Shown here: positions 48,758-61,018 of the stretch, one piece after another
How positions within the stretch are numbered: position 1 is the stretch's first letter
How the letters are laid out: each line of letters opens with the position of its first letter
Assembly (NCBI GenBank): GCA_963969395.1
Contig: OZ017800.1
Location: 10,324,479 to 10,388,478 of the forward strand
DNA: 64,000 bases
From: Pseudoscleropodium purum
Lineage: Eukaryota > Streptophyta > Bryopsida > Hypnales > Brachytheciaceae
Direction: 5' to 3'
Position numbers and translations under genes: made by a program
Notes under the pieces: model-generated
What the model saw: the letters and a program-made list of their open reading frames with translations, nothing else
Told to the model about the DNA's origin: nothing
Databases searched by the model: none

Positions 48758-48924
48758 TGTGAGGAATGGTAAGAGCTTGACTAACTAACTTAGACTACCC
48801 AGTCGCTGCAAGCAATTGAAAAGCTTGAAGATGAGAGCTAGCGGACAGCTAGAGGAGAGCCAGAGTCGGGAGGAGAGGGAATGAGAAGGCTCTCGAAAGA
48901 GGGAGGAGCCAGAGTGGGGGAGAG

Positions 48925-48934
48925 TTTATTAATA
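48925..48934 (-). promoter_or_regulatory. Probable TATA box of the GST theta gene
   Basis: On the minus strand this reads TATTAATAAA. It lies about 170 bases upstream of the ATG and is followed downstream by a CT-rich leader (plus-strand GAGGGAGGAGCC and GAGGAGAGGG runs, 48850-48912). Position and composition fit a plant TATA promoter. Confidence 0.5.
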
Positions 48935-49159
48935 GTTCCACTTCCTAATATTATAGCCTGGCAATCTATTGCGCAGTGGCTCCTAGGTGAGCGGCTTCTC
49001 TGCATGAGATTGAGTGTGCAGAAATGGCAAAAGGAATGACAAAAGCAGCGTCAATTTATTTTTTTATTTTATTTATTTTGACACAGACAAGCAAGTGTAA
49101 GAATTTATTTGGATTTTGTTGCATGCGAGAAATCAACCTGGCAACAGCATTCTTAAAAA

Positions 49160-49384
49160 TTAGGGAGAGCTTTGGAACAGTGTTTGTAGTGCCACTGTGA
49201 CTGTGGCTGTGACAAGAACAAGCGGCTGCTCTTCTACAAGACTACGAGAGGCTCTGTCGTAAGGAGCACTAGAGACGCGAAACCAGGAGGAATTCCCGAA
49301 GACAAGGGCCGCCCTTTGGACTACTTTACTCTTGGAAATGGCTCGGGTTTCGAGTGAGGCGGCTGGCTTTTGAAGCTTCCTCAT
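49160..49384 (-). CDS. Possible small ORF upstream of GST theta, 74 aa
   Basis: The ATG frame MRKLQKPAASLETRAISK... lies in a GC-richer patch about 400 bp upstream of the GST promoter on the same strand. It is Ser/Ala/Arg-rich at the N-terminus. I recognise no family, and the frame may be a chance opening or a decayed exon. Confidence 0.2.
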   Translation of the reverse strand: MRKLQKPAASLETRAISKSKVVQRAALVFGNSSWFRVSSAPYDRASRSLVEEQPLVLVTATVTVALQTLFQSSP

Positions 49385-50583
49385 AAAGATTCTCTCAATG
49401 CAAAGCCAAGCCTTTTTCTTTTAGTCCATAGCTAATGAGTTAATAATTCGTGTTCCAATAGTTCACCAATCATAGATGGACAAGTTTGCATTCAAGGCTT
49501 TTTACGCAAGAAGGTAAAAAAATGTATGTTTCCTATAGCTCACCAATCATGGATAAGTTTGCATTCATGATTTTTTACACAAGAAGGTATGTGCCTTGCG
49601 ATGCTTTTTTGGTGGGGTGAAATAGTGCTAGATTGCACAAGAAAAGAATACCTTGGCTAATAAAAAAAAGGAACAAACCATGAAGTTCTTTGCCCTAAAA
49701 CTTCAAATTAATTTTTTTTTTTAAATCTTAGATGAAAGCATTAGATTGTAGATGAAAATAGAATTATGGATATTGTATGCCATATGTGCTAATGTAATAT
49801 TTTTTGTCCAATATGTGGGTGAATGTTGAAATTTGGAGCACCACTATAGCATTTTGCATTGCCACTTTGATACTTTTGAAAAAATTAAAAAAATTAAAAA
49901 GCTTTAGTAACTTGATTTATGGGTACCAAGGAAGCTCTTGCATTGCAATTCAAGGATGTTTACCCCTAATATGACATTTGAGGTCTTAGAGGACCACCGA
50001 AACTTGAATTTCAAAATCTTTTCTTAAATGAGCATCATGAAGCTTGTTCAAAATAATGATGGAAACCAATGATGAGTTTCCACCTTACTCAAGGCCATCG
50101 ACAACCTTGAAGCCATTATTTAAAATTTTTTGTTAAACTTTCCCATGCAAAAACTACAAGTTCAAATTGTGATTTAAAAATCCAAGATTTAGATTGATCG
50201 ATGCATCTTGTAAGGACAAAGAGAGGATATCAAGAAAGTTCTAATGTAGTTGAGCACTAAAAGAGTGTACTTGAATAATCTTTGAAAATCCAACTCCTTG
50301 GATTGGGGCTATTGTTTAAGGATTAAGGCCTAGAAGTTTAGAATTTAGCATCAAGGATATCAGAATTTTGAGCTTTAGAAGAGTAGCATATATTGCCAAT
50401 TCTATACGAGCTAAGATACGACTTTGGAATAATGTCAATCTTTTCTTGTTTGTAAATGATAAAATCCAAATGGACAAATAAAGTTAGAGACATTGTAGCA
50501 TAAATAGGCATCTTCATCTTACATGTGATCAACACTAGACAAAGCAACCTCAGAAAACAAAAGAAATTGACTTTCGTTAGGAA

Positions 50584-50616
50584 CAATAATAATAATTATT
50601 ATTATTATTATTATTA
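50584..50616. repeat. AAT/ATT palindromic microsatellite
   Basis: AAT repeats switch to ATT repeats, making a small self-complementary simple repeat. Confidence 0.9.
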
Positions 50617-51596
50617 GCTAAGTTTGTAGCCAACTATTTCTTCAATATTCGTATGATACTTGGGTGATACATGGTGATATCTTCATCAAAACTATGTGAT
50701 CCCTAGATAAAATTTTGACTATAATTGATCTTTAAAATACAAAATTACTATAATTTGAGTACTTTGATTGGAAAATATGAAACTTTTTTTACAAAAAAAT
50801 AACCAACATCTTTTAGCTGTAGCCAATTGGCGATTAAATACAGGTTGGGAGAGTCAGTTTGTTGCACACAGGCTTCACCTGGTGACCTCCATGTCTTTGG
50901 CACATTGGCCGGCTGGATTCCCTTACAGATGAGATTTAGGGGAAGATGACACTCCCATTTAGGAGCGTAGTGACCGAGACTTAGTAGCAGTGAAAAATTT
51001 TCTAATTTCTATACCTTTTCCCCAATCAATGGAAATTGTCCACGTGTTTAAAAAATTAAAAAACCAAAACAAACTTTCTAATTTATTACATGAGAGCTAG
51101 TGTTCTGGATTTTTTTTGAGTTTTACCAGCTAATTTTCTTCAATTCTCATATTGAACAGGTTTTTGAAGAACTCAGTCTAGTTATTTTCTCTATTTTTTT
51201 ACTCTAAATATAAATTTTACCAGATTTTTTCATTGGATTTTAGTTGATGTTTTCAAATTGCAACCAGTTTTCTTCCCAATTCCACCAGCTAATTTTGAAC
51301 TAGTTGCTATTTTTTTTCCTAAACATTGATGAGAGCAAAGCATGTATGTCGCATACATGAAGGTTTGATTTGCATTCTCACTGAATTTCCACACCAAATT
51401 CTCAAGGGTCCACGTCACCTCACACCATTTACAAGACAATATGAAATCATTTTTTATTTACATAAATGACATAATTTATGTTGGATTTGACCTTCATGTA
51501 GACTAATCTACATTGGGCATGGATCTACGACAATATGGGCAATTATGATGGCAAATGTTAATCTTGTAAAGATGGGCCCATGACCACTAGCTGATG

Positions 51597-51638
51597 TTTG
51601 ATGTCACTTGTTTGATGTCACTTGTTTGATGTCACTTG
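51597..51638 (+). repeat. 14-bp minisatellite, three copies
   Basis: TTTGATGTCACTTG is repeated three times head to tail without change. The perfect copies suggest recent slippage. Confidence 0.95.
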
Positions 51639-53342
51639 TTGACTAATGACTACATATGAATGAAAAAAATTTACATATTTACTTCTCAAAGATGAAATCA
51701 TATAAGTACTATAAGTTGTAAAATTTTCGAATTCTTTGGGAAAAATTTTAAATTTTTGTGAATTTTTGTATGAAAAATATGAAGAAAAGTCATATCAAAT
51801 ACAAAATACACTCATAACATCATGGTATAAATGGAAGTTATTATGTCATTCTTAAATTAAAAAATCAACAATCCATGGCAATAGGTCAAAGTTCACGTTG
51901 TTATATAATATTTAAGTTTACGAATTTTTCAAAATTTCCAATTGGACAGTAAACTAAATTAAACTTAATAAACTTCATTTTATTTGTTGAACTTACATTA
52001 AAAAATATCATTTTTATGGTTTTAATCACATCAAGAGTAAATAGCAAAAAATGGCCAAAATGTACTACAAAGGTCTTTAGTAGATCAAGCATCTTAAAAA
52101 AAAAGAAGTCAATAGTACCATGATGAGGGAATTTGCAATACTATTCATTAAAAATGTTAATTCAAGAAACTTAAAAAAAATATTGGACAAAATTTTTTTA
52201 TTTTTTTATTCTAAAATCCTAGGTGAAGTCATTTATTGATATGTAATAACCTAGGTGTCCTTCTAGGGTTAATCCATATAAAGATAATGAAGACATTTTG
52301 TGTCCTTTAGATGGTCAACTAGCCTTTGAGTATATTGAAGAATGGATGGATTTGATCTATTCTGTGTGTGCAATTTCATTAATATTATAGCCACATCATT
52401 GAGTTAAGTTTAAGATATTTTAGTTGTTTTTTTAATTTAATATGGGGTAGTTTTAAGAAAAATGGTACACTATCTAATGTATTTCAATACTTTATATTAC
52501 AATGTTCTTTATTGAGAAATTTCCCTTGATTTTGACATTCAAAAAAATTTCTTTTGCTTTGGAGAAAAACTATCAACTAAAGATGAATTTTCTAAAAGTG
52601 CAACTTCTACTCTATTTGGGAATTTTCAAAAATTCCTTGAATTAAGCATTTTAATGAAGTTTGAAGTTAAGGATCTATGAACTGTGTTTCTAAAATTAGA
52701 GGAATATGGAAATTTTCTTTATATTACAATGTTCTACACTATAATGTACTTAGTTTGTTTTGAAAATTTTAGATTTTTTGAAAATGATTTGTTTTTTTTA
52801 AACGAATTCTCTTCATTTTTTTAAAAAGAATATGATAACTCAAATTTAGACAAAAATACTTGAAAATTTATGACAAATGTTATACATATGATTTCATCTT
52901 TGAAAAAAAATTCACGTATAAAAAGAAAAAAAATGGAAGATACAAAGTGAGGGTCTTTTAAGTTTCACTACATAGTCCTAGGCTTTGTCTTGTAGGGGTT
53001 AAATCCTAAAGTTCTTTGGCTCAAAAATAAGAAAATATTCTCAAAGTTTCACAAAAAAACACCTTGGACAAAAAGAATAGTAAATAAATATGCATTTCAA
53101 AGAACTTCTAACTATAGAATTTCACTCTTAATTTGAGCTACAATGATATTTTAAAATGTAGGCCTTCAACGCACAATATGAGCAAGATTCAAGTATGCAA
53201 AAAAATAGCTATTGCTATTTCATTGAAGGTGACCAAAACAATCCAAAAATATTTTGTATTCAAAAGAATTTCAGAGGTTAAGTGAGACTTACAGTTAATG
53301 AATTTTTTTTTGGCTTTCTTGGTGGAAATGTGACATGCCCCT

Positions 53343-53516
53343 TAGAATGCAAGTATGTTAAACAAACTATCCAATTGGGATCATCCATCCTTTAATGAGC
53401 TTGATAATTTATTGCCCAAAATCAATATGGACTTAGTGATTTTTTATGAAAGTATGATAAAGCCTTCAAAATGCAAGCATGTTAGACAAATCATCAAATT
53501 GTGATCACCCATCCTT
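53343..53516 (+). repeat. Diverged tandem duplication, ~123-bp period
   Basis: ATGCAAGTATGTTAAACAAA...ATCATCCATCCTT at 53347-53393 recurs as ATGCAAGCATGTTAGACAAA...ATCACCCATCCTT at 53471-53516. Confidence 0.8.
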
Positions 53517-55579
53517 CACTCATCAACACTATTATTTAATAATTGTAAATTTCATCTACATATTTCAAAATCTCATATTTTTTTAGAGATGATTTTGGTG
53601 ATTTCATCTACTTTTCCAATGTAATGGAAGCTAGCTTAAAATGTAGTCGGGTTATGTCAAGTATTTGCCAATAAAATTTCATTGCCTAGCCTGAAGGTTA
53701 CTAATAAGAGTATGGTAATTGGTAGTTAGGCCAACAAAAAATATTTCTAAAATTAGATGTCATAATTTTTGGAGAATTGTATAAGAAAATATATATTGGA
53801 AAGAAACAAATCCTTTCTAGTTCTAAGCATCTTCCAAATTTATCACATTTTTCAAATTTAATTAATTATTTGGCAAAGAATGCCAACTTTGATATGTAGG
53901 TAATGATATTCTACAAATCATTAGTATTTCTTAGAGGGGATAATTTCTAAATGCATATTCAACCATTGTATGATTGTTGCTTGAATTGGAACATTGTTTT
54001 TGGATAGATTTTTTTCTTTCAATTTTTATTTTATGAAATTTTTTAATTGGGTTGTCTTTCTATTTTTATATTCAAAACTAAGATTGCTAAGGTCAAATGA
54101 AAATTATAAGGAATATGGTGCAAAGTGCTTAACATTTGTCAAGTGTTGGAAAGTTTATTATTTTGAAAAAACTATTGATGTTTTCTTAACTAAATATTTT
54201 GATTTTTTCACAAATTTGATTGAAATTGAAAAATTTGACCAATTATAGAAAGTTTCAAATACTAAAGATAGAATTTTCATTTTGTTTGAATTTTTGGAGA
54301 TAATTCTTTAAAATTCATTTGAAATAAATACTTAAATAATTTTAAAATTTAGTTTGAAATTTTTTTTGGTTGAATTTAGATTCAATATTTTCTATTCTTG
54401 ATACTTAACAATTGTTCCTTTGATGCAAACTTCAAAGAATTATGGAGCTTATATTTTACAATAAATTTATATTTTGTAGAAAATTCTTTGGTCTTTATAG
54501 ATTAAACAACATTTTGTTGGGTGTGTTTAAACTTGGGTGGTATACTCTAGTAGAAAAAAATCTTTCGGAGGAAGCACAAGACCATATGTTATTTACCAAA
54601 CATTTTGACCACCATTGATAGCCAATTTGGAACATTTGAAGTCATATTTAGAGTCAAGGCCATTAAATTAGTTATGAGAGGTCATAATGTATAAATTAGC
54701 TTCCTTATAGGTAGATTTATCTAAAAATCTATCCATTATTGATTCTATGCCAAAATCACCTAATAATGTTTAGAAAAAATAATAACCCATTTTTTGACAT
54801 GTATCTATCACATGATTGATATTACACATGAAAAAAACTTGAGATTTAGAATTGGGACTATGGCCTTTACACTAAGAAGCTTTGGGCCCTACATATAAAT
54901 TTTTTTTGGCTTTGAATTGGAATTTGGCAAAATGGGACATGGAACTTAATGAGAAAAGGCACTTCCCTACCTAATGGTCAATGTTGACATGCCCTACAAA
55001 CTAACTAATTGAATGTTGGCAAATTTGATTCAACAATTGCCTAAAAATGGAAAGATTCATTTTTACCATAATTTTTTTTGAAAAAATAAAATCCCGTGAA
55101 TTTTGACATGCCTAAGTTGAGTCACTAGATGTTCTAAATGTTGCCATATTTAAGAGACATAAGGTACTGGCAACATGTAAAATGTATGAGTACTTTTAAA
55201 ATTGTCTTGTATTTCTAAGCTCAGATGAGATTGCCAAGAATCTAACCAAAATAAAATAAGGACGATGATATTGTCACAATTGTATCTCATCTGTTTGCAT
55301 GATAAATGGTGCATAACATTCGTAAAAGGGTCCCTTTCCTTCCTTGACACCCCATCTGCATGGGTTAAAAATGTTAAGATTGTTCCTGCATTGCAAATGC
55401 TAAATGACAGTGGGTAGAACTAAAACGGCACAAATGACTGCATCAAGACAGATACATTTCTACCTGCACTTGTAATCCATCTATGCTTGGCGTCTTTCCA
55501 AGCGCTCCCACTGTCGAACTCTCACCATCTCCTCAGCAAGCCTGAAGGTAAGCTCCTAAGTTCAGTTCCTAGGCCAAAA

Positions 55580-56191
55580 TCAGAGCTTCACAGCATGCCT
55601 ACAACAGAAGCTCTGAAGCGTCGCATTTGCAACAAAGACCGTGATATCACAGTCCGAAGTAGTGACAGCGTGACGCTTGAACACACCAAGAACAGTAACG
55701 GTCCCTGCCAGAGTGGTGGTGGCCAGCACAGGGAGCCTGCCACTCAAAATGTTGCCAGGGAGGTTTTCGTTCACCAGCACACGAGTAGCCTCCAGATACA
55801 ACAACACAGACAAATACTCATTGCCCTCGGATGCAATATATCCTGGTGGGATGACCGCTTGCCCCACGGGATCCCCGTAGTAGACCACCCGCGTCACACC
55901 CTCGGCGTATTTGAAGCTGGCTCGGTTGGGGTTGTGCACCGTCAGGTCCAGCAGCAACGACATGTTGAAGGAGTCCGCACCGATGCTGAAAGTTTCCAAG
56001 TCAATAGCATTGATTTGCACTCTTGGAGGCCGTGCCTTGAAGACTGTCAGCGCCAGAATGACGATCACAATGATTATCACCAGGAGTAGCAAAAAAAGGA
56101 TTACCCACATTCGCCTCTTGCGTCGATTCTCCTCGTACTCGGACATTGTAAGGCTTGAGTCTCCGGGTCTTATGAACACCCCAGGGGACAT
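55580..56191 (-). CDS. LEA_2 / NHL-type membrane protein, 203 aa
   Basis: Single-exon member of the plant late-embryogenesis-abundant group 2 / NDR1-HIN1-like family: membrane-anchored proteins with one extracytosolic LEA_2 domain, linked to stress and defence. A basic stretch (ENRRKRR, 21-27) precedes one strong membrane helix (about 29-51, VILFLLLLVIIIVIVILAL). The family junction LTVFKARPPRVQINAIDLETF follows, then NMSLLLDLTVHNPNRASFKY and YYGDPVGQAVIPPG. The helix plus basic N-terminus predicts a type II orientation. The first ATG in the frame is at 56191, 15 codons before a second Met (MSEYEENRR) that could also start it. An in-frame TAA lies just upstream. Confidence 0.9.
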   Translation of the reverse strand: MSPGVFIRPGDSSLTMSEYEENRRKRRMWVILFLLLLVIIIVIVILALTVFKARPPRVQINAIDLETFSIGADSFNMSLLLDLTVHNPNRASFKYAEGVTRVVYYGDPVGQAVIPPGYIASEGNEYLSVLLYLEATRVLVNENLPGNILSGRLPVLATTTLAGTVTVLGVFKRHAVTTSDCDITVFVANATLQSFCCRHAVKL

Positions 56192-57159
56192 GGAGCTTGG
56201 CTCTAGCAACTGGGATTAAGCTAGCTTCATGAAATTCACAAGGCTTGACCACCTTTGCTAGCCACGAACTGAGTATGGGCGGCAAACTACCAAATGCCAT
56301 CGTATTCTGCATGTCATTCTGCTACTGACTCTTGATACTATTCGGGCGCAGGAAGTGGCGATGACACTTCTCAGCAACTTCGACTAAACGTCAACACTGT
56401 ACCTGCACAGCACCTGCACGATCAAGGGTCAATGGTTCATACCTACCGATTTGTGGCATGCTTACCCTGCCTGTCTAGTGTCAACAAAAACCAACTTGTA
56501 AGGTAGAGGACAGTAAATCTGTTAGGCACCTGATCCTGTCTCGTATTGATTGATCCCCGTTACCAACACCAATTCACCTTTTCATGCACTTGATTGGAAT
56601 TCGATTAGTAGGTAGGGCGTAAGCATGACTTGACTACATTTGTACGGCCACTGAGTTTTGAATATGAATGGGGGTTGTCTACTGTTCCTTCAATAGCGGT
56701 CTACAGTCTCCCACTTTGAATGACTGCATAAGAAATTGATACGGTAATTGAAAAGCTTGATCTCTTGTAGTATTCAAGGATATCTCTCCATAGCTCAATA
56801 CCGACCTCCCAAAAATCACACCCTGAGAATGTTGCTTCAGTGCTAGCACGGTACAAGAAAGAGCACAAGTAGTTACACGTCGAGCTCGGAAGACGACATA
56901 CTTGTACACAGCCGAGAATTCAAACACCTGAAGAGGTCAACTCTGAGATGGCTTCAGTTTCTCGCTGTCCAGTAGCACACAAGGGTGGAGTTTTACAATG
57001 TAAGAGGCTCACGCGCACTTCTTCAGTCTCGAGACTTTCAGTAAAATGCTTGCCTCCAATGAGCGACTTGGACTCACAGGACTCTCACAATCGCAAAGTG
57101 CAGAGAGCGGCCACGTTGGCCAGAAAGAGAGATGGCATAGTCACGAACTCGCAGAGCCT
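56192..57159. other. Intergenic region between the DTW and LEA_2 genes
   Basis: About 970 bp that must hold the LEA_2 promoter and the DTW 3'-UTR. A plus-strand ATG frame (56948-57418) begins with a Ser/Arg-rich, transit-peptide-like N-terminus but runs antisense into DTW exon 2. I do not call it a gene. Confidence 0.45.
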
Positions 57160-59256
57160 CTATTCTTTGGATTTCTTTTTCATCTTCGACCGAATCTTAG
57201 GGGCGCCAAAGTGCGATGCCTGGAGTGAGACCATCTTCCTTAAGACTTCCATGAGTTTGGTTTCCAGGAGGTCCCCATTAGGCTCCAGAATCGTAAGAGC
57301 ACGAGCCACGGCTTCCATGGTGCTGACACATCCACCGAAAGGCTCTTTTCGGATGATCAGATCCGACTCGCCCACGCCGTGCCCATCTGAGTGGATGTCG
57401 AATGGCAGGCACACTTGAGTGACGAAGTGCGAGAGGAACGGCAAACTGGCCTTCACCATTTCCTGCGCATGTTCCCAAGTCCCGTCCACCACCACCAACG
57501 TAATAATCTGAATCTGAGAACTGAGAATCAGACGATCATCGGAACCAGTCCTTGAGAAATCCTCGCTCATCTGCTCGACTGGGGCGTTATTGTGTTCGTT
57601 CTGTTCATCGTCATTCCTGATTACGTCCAACCCCTGCAAGAAAGGCATTTGAAAGAAGGATTAATGCAAGTGCATGCGAGCCTGTATGTTATGAACTTCT
57701 CTAAAAGAACATTCTAGGTAGCCGGCACACGTACCACACTATCATTGAGTGTAGCATATTTGGCAACATTCAGTCTTTGTCATAGTGAAATAGTTGGGAC
57801 CCCAGGTGGTAAGATTAAAGAGATTTGAATGTGTATGAATGGCTGCTTTGGGAGTAAGTAAAGTAGGACAGGGGTAGTATATATTGACCTGGCGTTCTAT
57901 GGGTATGGAAGGCAACGTAGTCCTATCTGAAGTATAGAGGACCCAAGTTTATCTATAAAAAACAAATGTCAATGAAATCAACCCTTAGAGGACCCCTTTT
58001 TAGTATGAAATTTATTAGAACCTCAATGGGACGGAATGCACGGCTATGCCAGTCTTATCTCAACCTCATGCGGACTGCTGAGTAGGGCTTGTAATTTATG
58101 AGGACCTTCAAAGATCAACATGAAGCTGGGATTGTGGTCATCAAAGAATGGGACGAGGAGTAAGAAAATAATAGTATAATAAATTTCATTTGCAGGGTCC
58201 TCTACAGAACAAATTAGGCCAAGAAAGCATTAAAACGATACCAGACTCCGGAGTAAAAGAGCGCTGTTCAGATCTCCTCAATCTAAAGCGCCCAGTTTGG
58301 CCTGTTCTAAAACCTTGACACTCTTAGCCCAAAAGGACTGCACGAGCATTCAAAAACATTGGTATCTGAAACATTGAAGAATGAACCAAGTGCCAACAAT
58401 TGCGATCACATTTGCATCACGATTCCAGAGTGGGAGACCATTGAAGGATCTCCTTAAACCCTAAACCCTATACCCTTGGAAATGCACACAAACGATAGCA
58501 GTCCCTAATTTCGCACAAAATCAAATAGCGATCACAATCTGATCACAACTCCGGAGTGGCAGATCATCGAACAATCTCCTTAAACCCTAAGCCTAGAAAA
58601 TTCTCTAAACCTAGAAAATTCACACACAGAGCTCTGGTAGCAATTTCGCAGCTACCACGCATTCAAATAAACTGTTCTCTACAATATTGAACCACCATCC
58701 AATTGAGAACAATTGCGATCAAAATTCCATCAAAACTCCGTAGTGCCAGACCATTCAACGATCTCCTTAAACCCTAAACCCAAAGCCTAGAAAATTCACG
58801 CGCGGAGATCCAGTCACAATTTCGCAACAACAACGCATTCCGAAGATAGAAGCGTCATCCGAATCGGAGCAATTCCGATCACAATTTCGTCACACTATCG
58901 ATACTAGTACGCACCTGCGGCAAAGCATTCGCAACGGTCTCCACACATTCTCCGTGGGCCATTGCCTCGTCGTGCCAAGGTTGAAGCTCCGTGGCGTGAA
59001 GGCCAGGGAACAGGAGGAGAGTGGGACCACGTGCATCGTCGAAGGGCCAGTTGCTGGAGTGCAAGCGTCTTCCCACGACCACATGGCAGGGTTGCACGCA
59101 CCGGGCCAGCACTGGGACGGTCGCCAGCTTCTGCTTCTGTTCGTGGGGGTGTTGTAGGATGAGGAGGCGCGTGCGAAGGTGGAAGGGAGGGGAGGGGATG
59201 AGATTGCACAGGCATACGGATACTGGACGGGCGCAGCCTGCACACACGGGTCTCAT
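57160..59256 (-). CDS. DTW-domain tRNA-uridine aminocarboxypropyltransferase
   Basis: DTW/TDD family enzyme that transfers the 3-amino-3-carboxypropyl group of S-adenosylmethionine to uridine in tRNA (acp3U), as in bacterial TapT and human DTWD1/2. Exons 59256-58915 and 57633-57160 join in phase 0 (CCGCAG|GTGCGT ... TTGCAG|GGG), giving 271 aa. The zinc-type N-terminus is CAGCARPVSVCLC (Cys5, 8, 15, 17). QHPHEQKQKLATVPVL and the signature DGTW (164-167, in LVVVDGTWEHA) follow, then the conserved CVSTMEAVARAL block. The tail is basic (KIRSKMKKKSKE), possibly nuclear. The chosen ATG is the first in frame before the Cys cluster; a GTG two codons upstream is not needed. Which tRNA position it modifies cannot be read from sequence. 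Confidence 0.93.
57634..58914 (-). other. DTW intron with degenerate telo-box array
   Basis: The single intron, 1.28 kb. Between about 58400 and 58900 it has three and a partial fourth degenerate unit: GCGATCAxAATxx, then AACTCCxxAGTGxCAGAxCAT, then ATCTCCTTAAACCCTAAxCC (58447, 58573, 58760). Each full unit ends in an AAACCCTAA telo-box. Confidence 0.8.
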
Positions 59257-59775
59257 TGCCACTACAATGGGGATTTGCAGATTCCTGCAGCAGGATTACC
59301 AAGCCCTGAAACGGATTGGAAACCCTGAATTCTTCTTCTTTCAGGATTCTGCTTGCAAAATGGACTGGCAAACCGGAAGTCAGGATTCATCCTGCGTAAG
59401 GGATGGGTAATACTTGAAAGCTGAACGCTGAAACGGGATTGCAAAGGATGTCGGCGGCTCATGCTGAGCCGGGGCCACACAGACAGATCGCACGCCTTAT
59501 AAGAACGAGTAATGTACGAACAAGCCGGGCTCTCTTTTTTCTTTTCTTTTTTAGGGTTAAGGATTTAGGGTTTGGGCTATTGGAAGGACCCAGTTGAATT
59601 ATTGGTTTTAAACTCAAGGGGAGGAGGCTCTGCATTGACAAAAGCTGCAAGTGAAGAACTTTGTAGAATGATGACTGCTTTTGAGGGACTTATCTTTAGG
59701 TGAACATTGCCTAGGAATATTCTTGAGGAGTCTGTCTTCCAACATAAATCCTCTACAATTTCACAAATTTTCAAA
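59257..59775. other. Upstream region of the DTW gene
   Basis: GC-richer sequence upstream of the DTW start, probably its promoter and leader on the minus strand. It includes a TTAGGGTTTGGG telo-box (about 59563-59574). I find no gene; several short overlapping frames appear composition-driven. Confidence 0.4.
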
Positions 59776-60729
59776 ATTTAACCCCTCAAGGTTAGAGACT
59801 ATGTTTTTACCAAAAATGCTCCAAAACTGCCACTTCTAATACGAGCACCAAGTTTTAAATGAAAAACATCTTTGGACACATGTAACTATAGGATCTTGTG
59901 GTAAGCTTGTTTGAGAACATGTGGAAAAAATTTCAGAAATTTCCACCGTGTAGATTGCAAAATATTAGCATGTGAAGTGATGAATTTCCTTTTTTTGGCC
60001 CTGCAAAAATCTGGGCAGCTGCACTTCAGAAGGTCACATTTGTATGAAAAAATGTTCAAAATGGTGGTTACTCTTTGAATTCATTCTTCAAGTCAAGTTG
60101 GCTACATGCTTTAAAAATTTCAAATTATTTGGAATCATACAACATATAGGAAAAAAATAGTAAGTAGAAAGGAGTAGAGAATGATTCAAAATACTAAATT
60201 GTTAACAATTTATTTATGGAACTAAAAAATGCCAATCCCAATGGTTGTAATGTTGTAATAAAAAATCTATATCAAATGTTTTTATTTTATCCAAAAATAT
60301 TGAAAACTGAATTAAATAAAGGACTTCAAAGTTTGTTTTAGAGTAGAGATTCCATAACAACCCACAAACTCCCACAAACTCAATTTCTTCATAACTTTTG
60401 ACTCATTGATCAAAATGGAATGATTCCAACCTTTTCAAGTATATAAATCTAAAAGAACCAATTTCAAATTTTAATTTCTTAAAAAATTAATTTTTAAAGA
60501 AGTCTTTTTTGTTGCCCAAGTTGCCCATCAAGCAATGAAAAGTACATATCATACAATAACTTTTTAACCATCAAGTCAAAAGTTATGAAAATTATTGGGC
60601 TTTAAAGCTACTCCTCGGGCACATGTCGTGTTAAAATTTCAGCAAAAAAAATAAAAACTTCATTCATAGTGAGTTGCCCAAATTTTCTATGTTGCCAAAA
60701 AACATAGTTTGGGCATTTAGAGGTTAAAT
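59776..60729. mobile_element. 0.9-kb inverted-repeat element, copy 3
   Basis: The left end reads ATTTAACCCCTCAAGG and the right end, inverted, ATTTAACCTCTAAATG. The inverted homology continues inward to a shared ACTATGTTTTTxC word on each side. It is about 950 bp with no coding frame. Its left portion, inverted, matches the right portions of the elements ending at 4680 and 19545. Confidence 0.55.
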
Positions 60730-61018
60730 GGGCTATAAATCTCCCCTCTTTTTCATACTTTTCATTACCTCCTTGACAAAAATCTTTTCATAATCTCAAG
60801 TAGGAGGTCTTTTTGAGTAGGACTTTACTTGAAAAGTAAACCAATGCCACAAAGATAAAGCCTCTTGTAATAGATTTGTCTATTATTGTTCCCTCTTGTA
60901 CTATGACAAGATGAATGATGTATCTTTTTTTTAATTTATTTTTTTGTTACTTTTCTCAAAATGTGTTCAAAAATTTCTTTGAGGAATTTGTATTTATTGG
61001 CCTTGTGAATAAAAAATA

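Larger units (their letters stand above)
49400..55400. other. AT-rich region without genes
   Basis: Six kilobases without a supportable gene. Contents: an AAT/ATT microsatellite (50584-50616), a 14-bp minisatellite (51597-51638), a possible right end of the 0.9-kb inverted-repeat family (GTAGGGGTTAAAT near 52991-53004) and a short tandem duplication (53343-53516). The remaining sequence is AT-rich with stops in all frames. Confidence 0.55.

Noticed and set aside
55487..56219. Plus-strand frames of up to 200 codons over the LEA_2 gene
   Set aside because: They are antisense to a clear LEA_2 coding frame with a transmembrane helix and family motifs.
58890..59410. Alternative frames overlapping DTW exon 1 on both strands
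   Set aside because: High GC content keeps several frames open; only the one with the Cys cluster and QHPHE motif joins in phase to the DGTW exon.
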